DNA from: Cinnamomum chago
Taxonomy: Eukaryota; Streptophyta; Magnoliopsida; Laurales; Lauraceae
Reading direction: 5' to 3'
DNA length: 64,000 nt
Assembly (NCBI GenBank): GCA_038049695.1
Contig: CP142455.1
Location: 33,083,501-33,147,500 of the forward strand
The position numbers and the translations under genes are program-made. The notes beneath the pieces were generated by a model. It saw nothing but the letters and a program-made list of their open reading frames with translations. It did no database searches and had not been told where the DNA came from. Positions within the stretch are counted from its first letter, which is position 1. Every line of letters begins with the position of its first letter. Below, one piece after another: positions 47,400-58,500 of the stretch.

Positions 47400-48042
47400 A
47401 AGCTATTATGAAGAAAATGGGTTATGACACTCAAAACCCAGTAGGTCTGGGGCAAGGTCGCGATATTCTCACACCGCTGGAGCCCGCCTTAACCAAAAGT
47501 CAACTGGAAGATAGGAGACTCTACGGTCATGTAGAAAAATCTTCACATGGGTTGGGGTATGATCTCGACACTCCCATGAGACAATTAACACAAATTCTGA
47601 GGAGTTGTTTTACCGACCAAGCCTCAACATCTCATGTCCTTGAAGACATCGATCTCCTTGGATATCTCTTTGAAGAATCACCCGTCAAGGATCCAGGAAG
47701 CTTTACCAATTGGTACGATTTCTCTGATGAAAAAGAGGATTTATCCGGTGATACCGACATGTGGTATTCTGACCCAGAAGAACCATCGTCTCCAAAAGAA
47801 GTACCCTACTTCGATCCTGTTTCAACAGGCGATTGAGGCCATCTCATAGTAAGCCTTGAGAAGATCACCGATCCTAAAAATCCATGGCCAGAAACAAGGC
47901 CTTGGTCTGAAAATATCCTTGAAACTCCAGAAGGTTTCTTTGAGTTGGAAGCTTCCAAAAATATTGTGGAGGAACCACCTTCAAACCTTCCAACAGAAGA
48001 TCATGTTCAAAAGATAGACTTGGGAACACCAGATGTCCAGAA
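47400..48042 (+). pseudogene. G-patch-like segment and truncated end of the polyprotein
   Basis: The frame at 47408-47836 begins MKKMGYDTQNPVGLGQGRD, a glycine-spaced G-patch-like motif, and has SSHGLGYDLD soon after. Plant Gypsy polyproteins often have such a segment between protease and reverse transcriptase. The coding trace continues after a stop to about 48042 and then ends at mid-LTR sequence. Everything downstream in pol is deleted. Confidence 0.6.
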
Positions 48043-49694
48043 GGTTTTGCATGACTTCTCATCGGGTTTTCTTCAGGAGAATCAAGCCAAAAAATGAGGA
48101 AAAATGTCAAGAAAAATACAGGAGAAAAAAGAAACAAAAAGCTCGAAAAACGGCCGACAAAACGGCGATGAAACCCCATGGTCGTTGGTGACCTTTGCTT
48201 ATGTCACCGGCGACCCTGGAAGTCCGGGTCGCCCGATTTCCGCTGGAAGGCCCTTTTTCCGATCCTTTTCGCGTTTCGGGAATTCCAATCCCTGTGATTT
48301 TCGGAAAATCTGATTTTTGATGCTCGGAATCGACTGATGTCCATCTACATCTCGGATCCACCGTCAAGAGCATGAAATCGTCATTGATCGCTCCAAGATC
48401 GCCAACTGGCTGACCACGAAAGTACACTTTCTGTCCGACCGATTGAGAAATCAATAAGACAGATGGTACCAGCCCGCTGTTAGCAATCGATGTCTGAAGT
48501 TACATGATCATCCAACGTCAATCAACATGAAGATCCATCGTCGATCATCGCAAGCAGAATTCCAAAAGACGCGGCATGGCCCGCGACTCTTCAAATCCCC
48601 GGCGACCACTTAATGCTGTTATTGACCCAGCTAAATGCGGTCATTAACTCATTATTTTGGACTACCCAATCAGAAGAAAGGAAATGAGAGTTACAAGTCA
48701 AAGTCATTATGGCATTAAAGCCATAAAACTCCTCTCATCATGGAGATTAAAGGCAATTAAATGCCCATCATTCTCCATCTGCCAATCAGATTCAAGGAAA
48801 AAGGAGTTACAAAATCAAGAAAAAAAAACTTGTAACTCCTCCCATCATGAAGCTTTAAAGCCATCAATGCTCATAAACCCTCCTAAATGGCTACCAAAGG
48901 CCTATAAATAGGAGAGCATTCAAAGAAGATTAAAATAAGAAAAATCAGCCAGAAAGATAGTTCAGAATTTCCAGAAGCTCTGCTACTCTGAAGAAACTCT
49001 GCTGCAACAAACACCACAAGGTGATTGAAGCCCCTTGGGGGGCACTTCCCCCCAAGGCAAAGCCCTCTCTTCTCCTATTCAACATGGCCTAGAGGTGGCT
49101 TTTTAGCCCGTCTTTTCATTTTTTTTATTGGATATATGGCCTTCCCTTGGTCTTTATCCTCTAAAAAAACTGAAGTCCAAGCCAAGCCAAATGAATCGAA
49201 GCATCGCATGTTCTCATCTGAAGGACGATGGTGAAGTCCAAACATGACTTGCGACCGTCGATCTAAACGAGTTCCCGCAATCTCCTGAGAAGTCAGATTC
49301 CTTCTCTTGCTTTTCTGTTGTATTTTGTATTTTCTTAAAGAGACAAAAAATTCACAATTCTTGTCTTTCATTTTGATGAGATTTGTAAATCGCCTTTCAC
49401 GGCACAAAATCACCTTCTGCGGCACAAAATCGCCTCTCATGGCATTCAAAAAAACCTTGTCTCTTTTCTTAAATATATGTGCAATGGAAAGTTAGAAAAA
49501 AGATTGATTTCCTTTCCAGTTGCGAAGGTGGATCTCCGGATCACCATTTCTAAATTCCAAGTAGAATTGAAAATCTGGCATACCCGTACAAAAAAATATT
49601 GATACCCGCCTTTCTCTCCCCTCCTTCCCTCCATTCGGCCTTTTCGGTGGCCCCGGGGACGGATGGGGGAGATCGGAAGGAATCGGGTCCATCA
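48043..49694 (+). repeat. 3' LTR of the Tat-like element, 5'-truncated
   Basis: It matches 35247-36891 of the 5' LTR from GGTTTTGCATGACTTC to GGGTCCATCA. The first 875 bp of the LTR are missing. The TATA box is at 48903-48910. It has three short AATCGCC/GGCAC units (49389-49442) where the 5' LTR has two. Confidence 0.88.
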
Positions 49695-50110
49695 GACTTC
49701 AATACAGCTCCAAAGGTTCATTCCAAGTCCTCTTTTTCAGGTTTAGAAATGAGTTGGAACATATATATATATATATATATATGTATATGTATATGTATAT
49801 ATAGGGAACTGTCAATGGCTAGTTCAAGTGATTGCCCAGGTACAAGGGCCGGTTGACCGCATTTCCATTGGTAAAAAAATGGCTACTTTTGGCCGGTCGA
49901 CATTCTTAGGCGCCTGGTCAACCGGGTACACACTAACCTGATCCCAGTTCCTTGTATTTTCTGAAATTTCTGACTATTTTTTTTGGGAACTCAAGGCCAT
50001 TATAATCATGCTTGGTCTCATGCCTAAATAAATCCAAAGATGGTTTTCAAATCAAGAACCTAAAATGCCTTACATGGCTCTTGATGTTTTAGATTGGATC
50101 AAGTTTAATA
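49695..50110 (-). repeat. Old reverse TR-GAG LTR, part 3 of 3
   Basis: After the GACTT duplication the old LTR resumes. It has decayed palindromes (GGTTGACCGC, GGTCGACATTC, GGTCAACCGGG) at 49850-49930 and the region matching AGCCTAAAAT. An AT/GTAT microsatellite is at 49761-49802. The expected end CCCTAACA was not found, so the right limit is approximate. Confidence 0.6.
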
Positions 50111-50119
50111 ATAGAAGCA

Positions 50120-50338
50120 CACAGATGTAAAAGTAAAGTCGAAGATATGCTCCATTACAATAAACCTATACCAGAGGAAATTATTGAGAAACCAGTTGGG
50201 TTATCAATGGGTGAGAAAAGTATAGGAAGCAATCCCCGTTGTGTTGATTGTGAAGAAAAAGGTGTGGTCTTATGCCCCACTTGCTTTGGTTCAAGCCTTT
50301 ATATAGACTCTATACTGGAGAGCCAAGGAACAACCTAG
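50120..50338 (+). pseudogene. Exon remnant of a DnaJ-type zinc-finger (CxxC) gene
   Basis: An open frame of about 72 codons includes KPIPEEIIEKPVGLSMGEK and then the paired CxxC block RCVDCEEKGVVLCPTCFGSS, followed by LYIDSILESQG. From family knowledge, plant plastid DnaJ/BSD2-like cysteine-rich proteins have C-x2-C-x3-G-x3-C-x2-C followed by SGLYVDSILESQG, and continue with a second CxxC repeat. Here the frame ends two codons after ESQG and no GT donor lies at the usual junction. The second CxxC half was not found nearby, so this is a lone exon of a broken or dispersed gene. An exon start after CACACAG at about 50120 is possible. Confidence 0.6.
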
Positions 50339-50866
50339 TTTAATTGCAACTTTAACTATGAAAGTATTTAATTAAAATATTCCAGCCGGATAAAACCATC
50401 CGAATCTTTCAATCTACCAAATGAGATGGAAGGGCAATCAATTGATTCCAAAATAGAGATATTGAACTCTCCAAAATTAGATTTTTCATCCCCTTCAATA
50501 CATACAAGCCCTAGAAAAGAAAATAAGCAAGGAAATAGGGAGAAAAGACGAAAAATAGAAGAAAATGAAGAGGGGGTGTAGATGTAGAAGATTCACACCT
50601 TCAGATTTGTCGCCGTTGCCAAAAAATGGATGGAGAAATGACAATTGGAGTTCTCAAAATGCCGTTGTCCGTCTCATGAATTCTAGTGTCGAGCGAGATT
50701 TCCAAATCCTCCTTGATAAAGTGGTTTTTCAAATGCTAGCTTTTTTGGGATCTCAAATTCCTGGAATTTGAAAAGCCCAAGAATTCTAGTTATGAAACAC
50801 ATAATTCCTGACACGAATTCTGAATTCCAAGACAACCTAAATTCCTATTAGGAATTCTAGTAAATA
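50339..50866. other. Unresolved, partly Harbinger-like sequence
   Basis: It ends with AATTC-rich sequence (GAATTCTAG, GGAATTC) resembling the ends of the Harbinger element and MITEs. No terminal repeat pair was found. Confidence 0.4.
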
Positions 50867-51146
50867 GGGCCTGTTTCTTTTCTAGAATTCAAGAAATTCC
50901 TATTTGGGGAATTCCTGAATTCTCAAACATAGTAAGATTTCTTAATGCTCCCTTAGAATTGAGCATCTAAGAATTCCACCAAAATGCAAAGAGGGTGGAA
51001 CTCCTGAATTCCCAAGGGTCATTTGGGGCCTTTCATGTGGTTGAAATTCCTGGATGCAAGGCAATAAACATGAGATTTTCAAATGTTGTCCCCAAAACCC
51101 CAACATCTAGAATTCATGTAAGGAATTCTAGTAAGGAAACAAGCCC
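50867..51146 (+). mobile_element. Harbinger-type MITE, complete copy
   Basis: The 280-bp element has inverted ends GGGCCTGTTTC and GAAACAAGCCC and is full of GAATTC. It is the uninterrupted form of the MITE split at 11929/18857. Only TA is repeated on both sides, so the target duplication is uncertain. Confidence 0.75.
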
Positions 51147-51154
51147 TAGAGTCT

Positions 51155-51600
51155 ATTTGTTTGGAAGAATTGAGAGACTTCTTGTTCGGGAGAATTCTGA
51201 GAATTACAAATGGTGCCCCCACAAAGTAGAATTCCAAACGCTCAACCCCCTCAAGCATTTGGAATGGTGGAATTTCAAAAATTCGTAAGGCTAAAAGTGC
51301 CTTTTCATGTGGTCTTGGATTCTTAAATCTTTCATCAAATAGTGTATTGGGAACGTTAAAGGGATTAAAGGTGAAGGCATGTTAGAAATTCCTAACTAGC
51401 CCAATTCCTTGTTAGAAATGCCTTTAACCAAATAGGCCCTTAGAATTCAAGAACTCCAGCCCCTTTGTTTTTTAGTGAAAGTTTTGGATGCTCAAGTACA
51501 AGGGAGAATTCAGGAACTCTACCATGTCTTAGAATTTTAGAATCTTTTAGACAGGAACTACATAAATTCTAGTAACAAAGCAGGCCATAAATGTCAAAGC
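51155..51600. mobile_element. Related MITE remnants
   Basis: One unit runs from about TCTATTTGTTTGG (51152) to AACCAAATAGGCCC (51432). The second covers about 51437-51595 and ends AACAAAGCAGGCC. Both are GAATTC-rich and related to the neighbouring MITE. Confidence 0.5.
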
Positions 51601-52876
51601 CAAATATTTAAGATTATTCCAACAACTTGTTTGTTTCTAATGAGAAGTTGATTGCATGAGAGGAAGATGAAGAGGAAGAGGATAATGATATAGAGGAAAG
51701 GAGATGGAGCCATATGGTTTAAAATCACGGTATTGACCAACACCAGAAAATTGATACAGTACCGGTATCGGTCGCGACTCATGGTTCGTCGTGACATGAA
51801 TTTTTCTTTAAGTCCGAAAAAAAATTGAAAAAATATCCAAAAATCCAAAAAAATATAAAATTCTAAAAAAATATTTTTATTAGTAACAACTATAAATTAA
51901 ATTATCGGTCCTCCTAAGTCATGACATCCTGTATCATTGTCTTAGCTGAAATTATAAAAATTGTGTTTACAATTAAATTGATTTAGATGTATATACTGGA
52001 ATAAGTTGGAACACAAATTTTATAAAATGCAACCATAATTATGACTTATAAGCTATCTATTAATGTAAATCCTAATCCTCGATCTTGACTAACCCAGACG
52101 AACTTAATCGGTTAAACTATAATACCAGAGATAAACCCAACATGTTCGTCTCCTCTGAAATTACTTAGGCCCTTCATCAATTTTCATTGATTCATCTCGT
52201 ATGTACTTTTTATAGGGAATCGTGTGGTCCGCATGCCACAGGTCCTATGGTAGATCAAGCAGGGCTTATGCCAATAGTGAATAAAATCCCACTAATATAA
52301 GACTTGATTTTTTCCCCACGAACATGAGTATCTGATTCTCCAATTACCCAGAAGTTTCGACCCGCAAAAAACTGGTTATGGAACCCATTTAAGGTTCCGA
52401 TTCATAAATGGGTTCGGGTCAGGAGCCCAATTTAGATTCCGATAGCTAAATGGGTCTTGTTCTGGGTCCATTGAGGTTCCGACCCGTGGACCTGGGACCC
52501 TACATATGTGTCTTTGATATTGCAAACTATATCTCAAAATGAGCATTATTCTTGGACATTTTTATATATAATACAGGAGCTAGTAGACTTGATACACTAT
52601 TATTATAAGTTGAATACTAAGTTTATTTTTGAAAAAAATCGAAGAGAAATTAGAATTGATTTTGGAACTAGATTTCAGTCCTCTAGGTAAATCCGATTGC
52701 GAAACCTGATCCGGATTTTCCTATTTGAATCGGCTCTGGAACCAATAAAACAGGTTCCGAGTCAAGACCAGACCAAGACCCGAAACTGTTATTTAGAAAC
52801 GGGTCCAGATCCGGTATGGTTGTGACCCGGAACCATCCCGTTTGCAATCCTATCCACAAATAAGACTCCCAGTAGG
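51601..52876. other. Unresolved AT-rich sequence with GGTTCCGA repeats
   Basis: No gene was recognised. At 52360-52850 the words GGGTTC, GGTTCCGA and GACCCG recur in both orientations, as in hAT-type MITEs, but terminal repeats were not located. Confidence 0.35.
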
Positions 52877-53071
52877 ATTAGTGGATTTGAGTTTCTTGGT
52901 GAAGAAGTCTCAAGTAAGCGGACTCTTTGGGACTTGTTTATAAAAGATAAAGTAGTCCTAGGGCTGGTATTATTCCATCTTATAGAAAAGACAAGAGATG
53001 GAGAAATTCAAAACTTCCCAATAGAATTAGTGGATATGGGTTTCTTGGCGAAGAAGTCTCTAGTAGTAAGT
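52877..53071 (+). repeat. Duplicated flank left of the Copia element
   Basis: GATTAGTGGATTTGAGTTTC (52877) recurs as AATTAGTGGATATGGGTTTC (53029), a step of about 151 bp. The following block GACTCTTTGGGACTTG (52920) also recurs right of the Copia element (61355-61465). This fits a tandem duplication that existed before the Copia insertion. Confidence 0.6.
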
Positions 53072-53076
53072 GTGAT

Positions 53077-53922
53077 TCTAAGGTTTTTGAGTGTTTGCTA
53101 ATTTATGAGTTGGAGAAACCCTGGGCTCATTGAATTGTAATTTTTATTTTTTAGATGAACCGACGATCGTATGCACAAGGTGGACTGAAAGATAATCAAC
53201 GGTGAGCTGCATTACCCGAAGATCAAATAAAGGGACCGATCGATCGGATCTCGGTGACCCCTCAGTTAACAAAGGTACCCAATCGATCTGATGGCGGCAT
53301 AGAATTCTGCACCAATTGGAAGTTTATTTCTAGTTTTTGTCAAACTGCCTGTTTGAGTCTGAATTATCTCAGGTAACCCTAAGCCCGTCCCTAAGCCTAT
53401 TTAAAGGACTCTTTGGTTGCCTTAAAGATGTATCAAGGAGACCAACAAACCTCTCTCATTGTTCTGAGCAAGAAAACCTAATTGTGTTTATTCTTCGTCT
53501 TTAGAGATTTCATTGAAGACTTGTGCTGCAGAGTTCTTATAAAGAGTTGTTTCTTTTACATTTCTTATAGAAAATCATCTTTTTTCGTACAAGATTTGAG
53601 GAGTCAAGCGAGTTTGAACTTGTTGTGGTTAACGGCGTGAAGTCGTTGAGGCGTGAAGTTACAGAAGAGGTTACTGCAGCCCTTAGGTAGTGATTATCTA
53701 GGGAGGGATCTGTGAGTGTCTTGTAACTTCGAGATTCATAGTGCTTGATTATTGATGCAGTTTGGATCCGTGGTTTTACACTTGGTTTGAGTTGTCCACG
53801 CTATATTTGGTGTCCCTTGTGGTGTGTACTTTTGTTTTAATTCCGTTGCATATCATATTATTTTTTCACACTTTGTTTGGGCCGTTTAGCTGACCAATCT
53901 AGAGATCTCACAAAAACCTTCA
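53077..53922 (+). repeat. 5' LTR of the Copia element
   Basis: It holds a CCGATCGATCGG palindrome at 53236-53247 and a TATA-like TATTTAAAG at 53398, about 150 bp downstream. The end AAAAACCTTCA is followed by a weak primer site. Confidence 0.7.
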
Positions 53923-53924
53923 CG

Positions 53925-53936
53925 CGGTGTCAAAGC
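53925..53936 (+). other. Degenerate Met tRNA primer binding site
   Basis: CGGTGTCAAAGC matches TGGTATCAGAGC at 9 of 12 positions. All three differences are transitions, as expected from decay. Confidence 0.5.
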
Positions 53937-53979
53937 GGGTTGCTTAAATTTTCCATGTTGATCCTTTGAGGTTTCTAGA

Positions 53980-55531
53980 ATGGTACTCAATCAAGAAGGA
54001 ACTTCAACTACAAAGCCTCCTTTGCTTGATGGGTCAAAATATACATATTGGAAGCAAAGGATGTTTGGGTTCCTTAAGTCCATTAATGATGATGTCTGGG
54101 ATATTGTTTGAGGAGGGGTACTCCAAACCAACATCTGTGATGAATGGGTAAATTGTTCCTAAACCAAAAGCCCAATGGACTGAGGATGAGAAGCATGCCT
54201 CCAATTGCAATAACAAGGCAATGAATGGTTTCGACAATGGAATGACTGCTGAGGAGTTTCTTAGGATTTCCACATGCAAAACTGCGAAAGAATCATAGGG
54301 TGTCTTACAGACTGTATATGAGGGTATAGATAAGGTCAAGCAATCTAAATTGCAGAGGTTGAATAAAGAACTTGGAACCATTGTAATGGAAGAAGGTGAG
54401 ACCTTTGATCAATTTTATGCTAAGCTATTGTCAATTCTGTTTTGAATTGGGTGAGGAAATACCAAAAAACAAGATTGTCAAGTAAATTTTGGGGTCTCTT
54501 CCTTCGAGGTTTGATTCTAAAATTGATGCAATTAAAGAGAACAAGAATTTGGACACCCTCAAGGTAAATCATTTGGTTGAAAAAGCAAACTGTTTAGATA
54601 AAAAAAATCTAAGGATAAGGGTATTGCTTTCAAAGCCATCAACGAATCATCTAAGAAGCTTGAAAAGAAAATTGAGACTGATTCTGATTATGGACCTGAA
54701 GATGATATATCAGAACTTATGAAGTGTTTTAAGAAATACATGAAGTCAAAACAAGCCAAGTGGAAGAAATCTAAATCTGAGAAAAAAGATTCTCCAAACG
54801 TGAATAAGTATTATAAGTGCCAAGACTATGGTCACTTTGCGAATGAGTGTGCCAACAAGAAAAAAATTCCAAGAAAAAGGCTCTCAATACGACATGGGAT
54901 GATGAATCTTCTGAAGAAGAGAAAAAAAGAATCTAAGATTGATCCATCTCAAATTGTGAATGGCAAGTTTATCGCTTTCATGAATAGAACTTTGTCTGAC
55001 AATGATCCTGATGAGGATAGTGATGATGAAGTGTCAGATAAAGAAAAGGACTAGGAGGAGTTGTATCACTCTGCATTTGCTGAATGTGTAAGGATGACCA
55101 AGTATGGGAACAAGGTCATAATCAAATTGAAAGCTGCTTAAGAAAAAAACTTTACAATGAAGAATAAGTTAGAGCAAGCAATTGACAAGGTTCATCTCTT
55201 GGAAAGTAAAAAACAAAAAAACTGCATGGAAGAAAATTTGATTATTGAGAGTCAGAAACTTGAGAAGGCTACGCAAGAGATTCTGAATTTGAAGACAGAA
55301 CTGCACATAGTAAAAATAGGAAAAGAAGACTTAAAAGATAGATTGAAGATCACTTTGTCTTTGTTAGAGGTTAAACAAGCTTTTCTAAACAAAAAGAATA
55401 TTGGTTCGAAAATTTTTAAAGACATCTTGTGCAGTCAAAAGACTCCTTTTGACAGAAGCAGTCTTGGTTATGATCATAGGGCATCCACTTCAACAAGTAA
55501 AAGTAAAACCATTTTTGTTACAAGTGTTGCA
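53980..55531 (+). pseudogene. Copia gag (UBN2, zinc knuckle, coiled coil), decayed
   Basis: Starting at ATG 53980, the first frame has PPLLDGSKYTYWKQRMFGFL, the usual start of Copia Gag, and stops at TGA near 54109. Further parts of the UBN2 domain are seen in other frames (KQSKLQRLNKELGTI; GSLPSRFDSKIDAI at 54489-54540). A basic region is followed by a zinc knuckle at 54810-54852 whose first Cys codon is TAT (YYKCQDYGHFANEC). A charged coiled coil follows at 55157-55534, typical of SIRE-lineage Gag. There are many frame changes. The reading is cut at 55531 by the solo LTR and resumes after 59922. Confidence 0.75.
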
Positions 55532-58500
55532 TGATGGGGGGCTCCGACCTTTCGTCCTCTCCTTCCCACCCCTAGGGCTGCTGGGGTATGGCGGAGGAGG
55601 AAAAGCGAGTCATCAACATTTTTGTACGGGTATGCTGGATTTTCTATTCTACTTGGAATTTGAAGTGGTGATCTGGAGATTCAACTTCACAAGTAGAAAG
55701 GAAATCAATTCTTTTTTCTAACTTTCCATTGCACATATATTTTAAGAAAGGGACACAATTTTTTAAATGCCGTAAGAGGCGATTTCATTTTGTTTGCCGT
55801 GAAAGGCGATTTTTGTTTGCCGTGAAAGGCGATTTGTACCGTAGAAGGTGATTTTGTGCCGTGAAAGGCGATTTACAAATCTCATCATTTAATGAAAGAC
55901 AAGAAATGTGATTTTCTATCTCTTTACAAAGAATACAAAACACAATAGAAAAGTAAGAAAAGGTATCTGACTTCTCAGGAGATTGCAGGGACTCATTCAG
56001 ATCGACGGTCGCAAGTCATGTATGGACTTCGCCATCGTCCTTCAGATGAGACGCTTGATGCTTTGATTCTTTAGCTTGGCTTGGACCTCAGTTTTTTTTA
56101 AGGGATAAAGACCAAGGGGAGGTCCTATATCCAATGAAAAACCGAGTAAATGGGCTGAAGAGCCCGCGTTTAGGCCATGTTGGATAGAAGGGAATAGGAG
56201 ACCTTTGGGGGGATGGCCCCCCAACGGACTTCGATCACCTTGTGGTGTTTCAGTAGCAGAGTAGCAGTATTTCTTCAGAATTCTTCTTCCCTGCTCGTGA
56301 GTATGGATCTCTCTCTCTGTGTCTGCGCATGTCTCTATCCATATGTGTATATGTGTGTATCTATATGTGTGGATCTCTTGGAATGACCCCTTTTTATTTG
56401 CTCTTGGTAGCCATGGGGTGATTTATGGGATTGATGCCCCATGATGAGAGAATTGATGGCATTGATGCTCCATGATGGGAGGAGTTACAAGTTTTTATTT
56501 CTTGATTTTGTAACTTCTTTTTCTTGGCTTGTGATTGGCCGGTGGAGAATGATAGGCATTTAATCACCCTTAATCTCCATGATGAGGGGAGTTTCATGGT
56601 TTTAATGCCATGATTACTTGAATTTATAACTCCCATTTGCTTGATTTTGATTGGGCTGTCCAAAATAATGGGTTAATGACCCATTAAGTTGTCATAAAAC
56701 GGGTTAATTAACAACATTAAGTGGTCACTAGGGCGTTTGAAGAGTCGCGGGCCGTGCTGCGTCTTTTGGAATTATTCTTGTGATGATCACCGATGGATCC
56801 ACATGTTATTTGATGTCGAATGGCGATGCAACTTCGAACATTGGTTAATATCAGTGGGTCGGTGACATCTGTCTTGTCGATTTCTCGATCGGTCGGACAG
56901 ATAGTGTACTTTCTTGGTCAGCCGGTTGGCGATCTTGGAGCGATCAATGATGATTTCATGCTCTTGATGGCGGATCTGAGATGTTGATGAAGATCAGTCG
57001 ATCTCGAGCATAAAAAATCAGATTTTCGAAAAACGACAGATGCTGGAACTCCCGAAACGCGAAATGGGGTGGAAAACGGGCCACCCGGCGAAAAATCCGG
57101 CGACCCGGATTTCCATGCATGGTGATCCTTCCCCTTCTGGTCGCCATTTCTCGGCCGTTTTTCGATCTTTTTTACTCCATTTTTTTCCTGTCTTTTTCCT
57201 GACGTTTCTCCTCATTTACTGGCTTGATTCTCCTAAAGAAAGCCTAACGAGAAGTGAAAGTCCTTGGGATCCTAACCCTAGAGGGGGGGGGGGTGAATAG
57301 GGTGAGCTACAATTGTGACCAATTAAGACCAATTTTAACTTCTTAAAACTAACTAGTCACATGTGATGATTAACCATACAATATGCGGAAGCTAAACAAA
57401 AACAATCACCACATAGCAATCACCACAACACAATATTTATAGTGGTTCGGCCAACGTGCCTACATCCACTACTGGCTTGTGCATCCAACACCCCACCGGA
57501 TTTCCACTATTTATGCTTTTTACTAGGCTAAGCAATAACCCTTACAATGTTGTTTTTCTAGGCTAAACAACAACCTCTCAATGTGCTTTTATAGGCTAAG
57601 CAATAACCTTTACAAGATGCTTTTCAAGGCTAAGCAATAACCTTTACACAATGCTTTTCTTAGGCTAAGCAATAACCTTACAAGATAAAGATTTCTCTAA
57701 GAAAGTGTCTTCTCAAAAGATCACTCTAAGAGATTACAATTTAAGCTCAAATGATTTGCCTCTAAATAGGCGGATATGAAAATGAAAACTAACTCACACA
57801 AACACTCAAAGAAATGCAAAGATGTATGCTTATGAAGTGTGTGTGTGAAAACTTCAATCAAGTTTAAAAGTAAGCTCAATCAATTTATGCTTAATGCAAT
57901 TTGAAAGTTTAAGGCACAAAAAGATATGATTGAAGTTCTATGCAAATCACTTGAACAATTACACACTTGTGAATGATATGAAAATCTAAAGATCACAAGT
58001 TGTATGAAAGTGTTTAAGCCTAATCAAGTGATGCATGTGCAATGTTGTTTTCAAAACTAATTTGACTAAAGATTAAATGAATGAAAACAACAAGGGAAGT
58101 TTCAACCAAGTGAAATAATCATACAATAAAAGAGATCAAAGATTTAGGCTAAGCATGATTAAGAAAGTGTAAAACAAAACTTAGGTTGAAATCAAAGTGA
58201 TGAATCCAATCTTGAATATCAAAGATGAAGGGAAGAATGGATTCAACACATCATTGTTATCATGCTTGAAATCATTTTCCAAAGTTTCAAATAAAGCACA
58301 TAACAAATGATTAATTAAAAGTAAAACTTACTTGGAGATTTAACTTAGTTGATCCAAGCTTAAGCTTCACTTAATTGACCCTTTGGTCTCTCTTAGTCCA
58401 TCCCCTTTGTCTTGTCTCAAAGCTCCTCAAAGAAGGCTTAAAAATCTCCAACTTTGGACAAAGGAAAGAACTCATTTATATAGCAAAAAGTTGCCAACGG

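Larger units (their letters stand above)
34372..49694 (+). mobile_element. Tat-like Gypsy LTR element, pol deleted, split by a solo LTR
   Basis: The 5' LTR is 34372-36891 (TGTTGACAC ... GGGTCCATCA) and a shortened 3' LTR is 48043-49694. The flanks carry a perfect 5-bp duplication GACTT (34367-34371, 49695-49699). The interior encodes decayed Gag, an acidic linker, an aspartic protease region and a G-patch-like segment, in that order, with no reverse transcriptase or integrase. A solo LTR of another family is inserted in gag at 40554. The join near 48043 puts interior coding sequence directly against mid-LTR sequence, so one deletion removed pol, the purine tract and the first 875 bp of the 3' LTR. 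A long 5' leader and Gag type suggest the Tat lineage; this is an inference. Confidence 0.85.
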
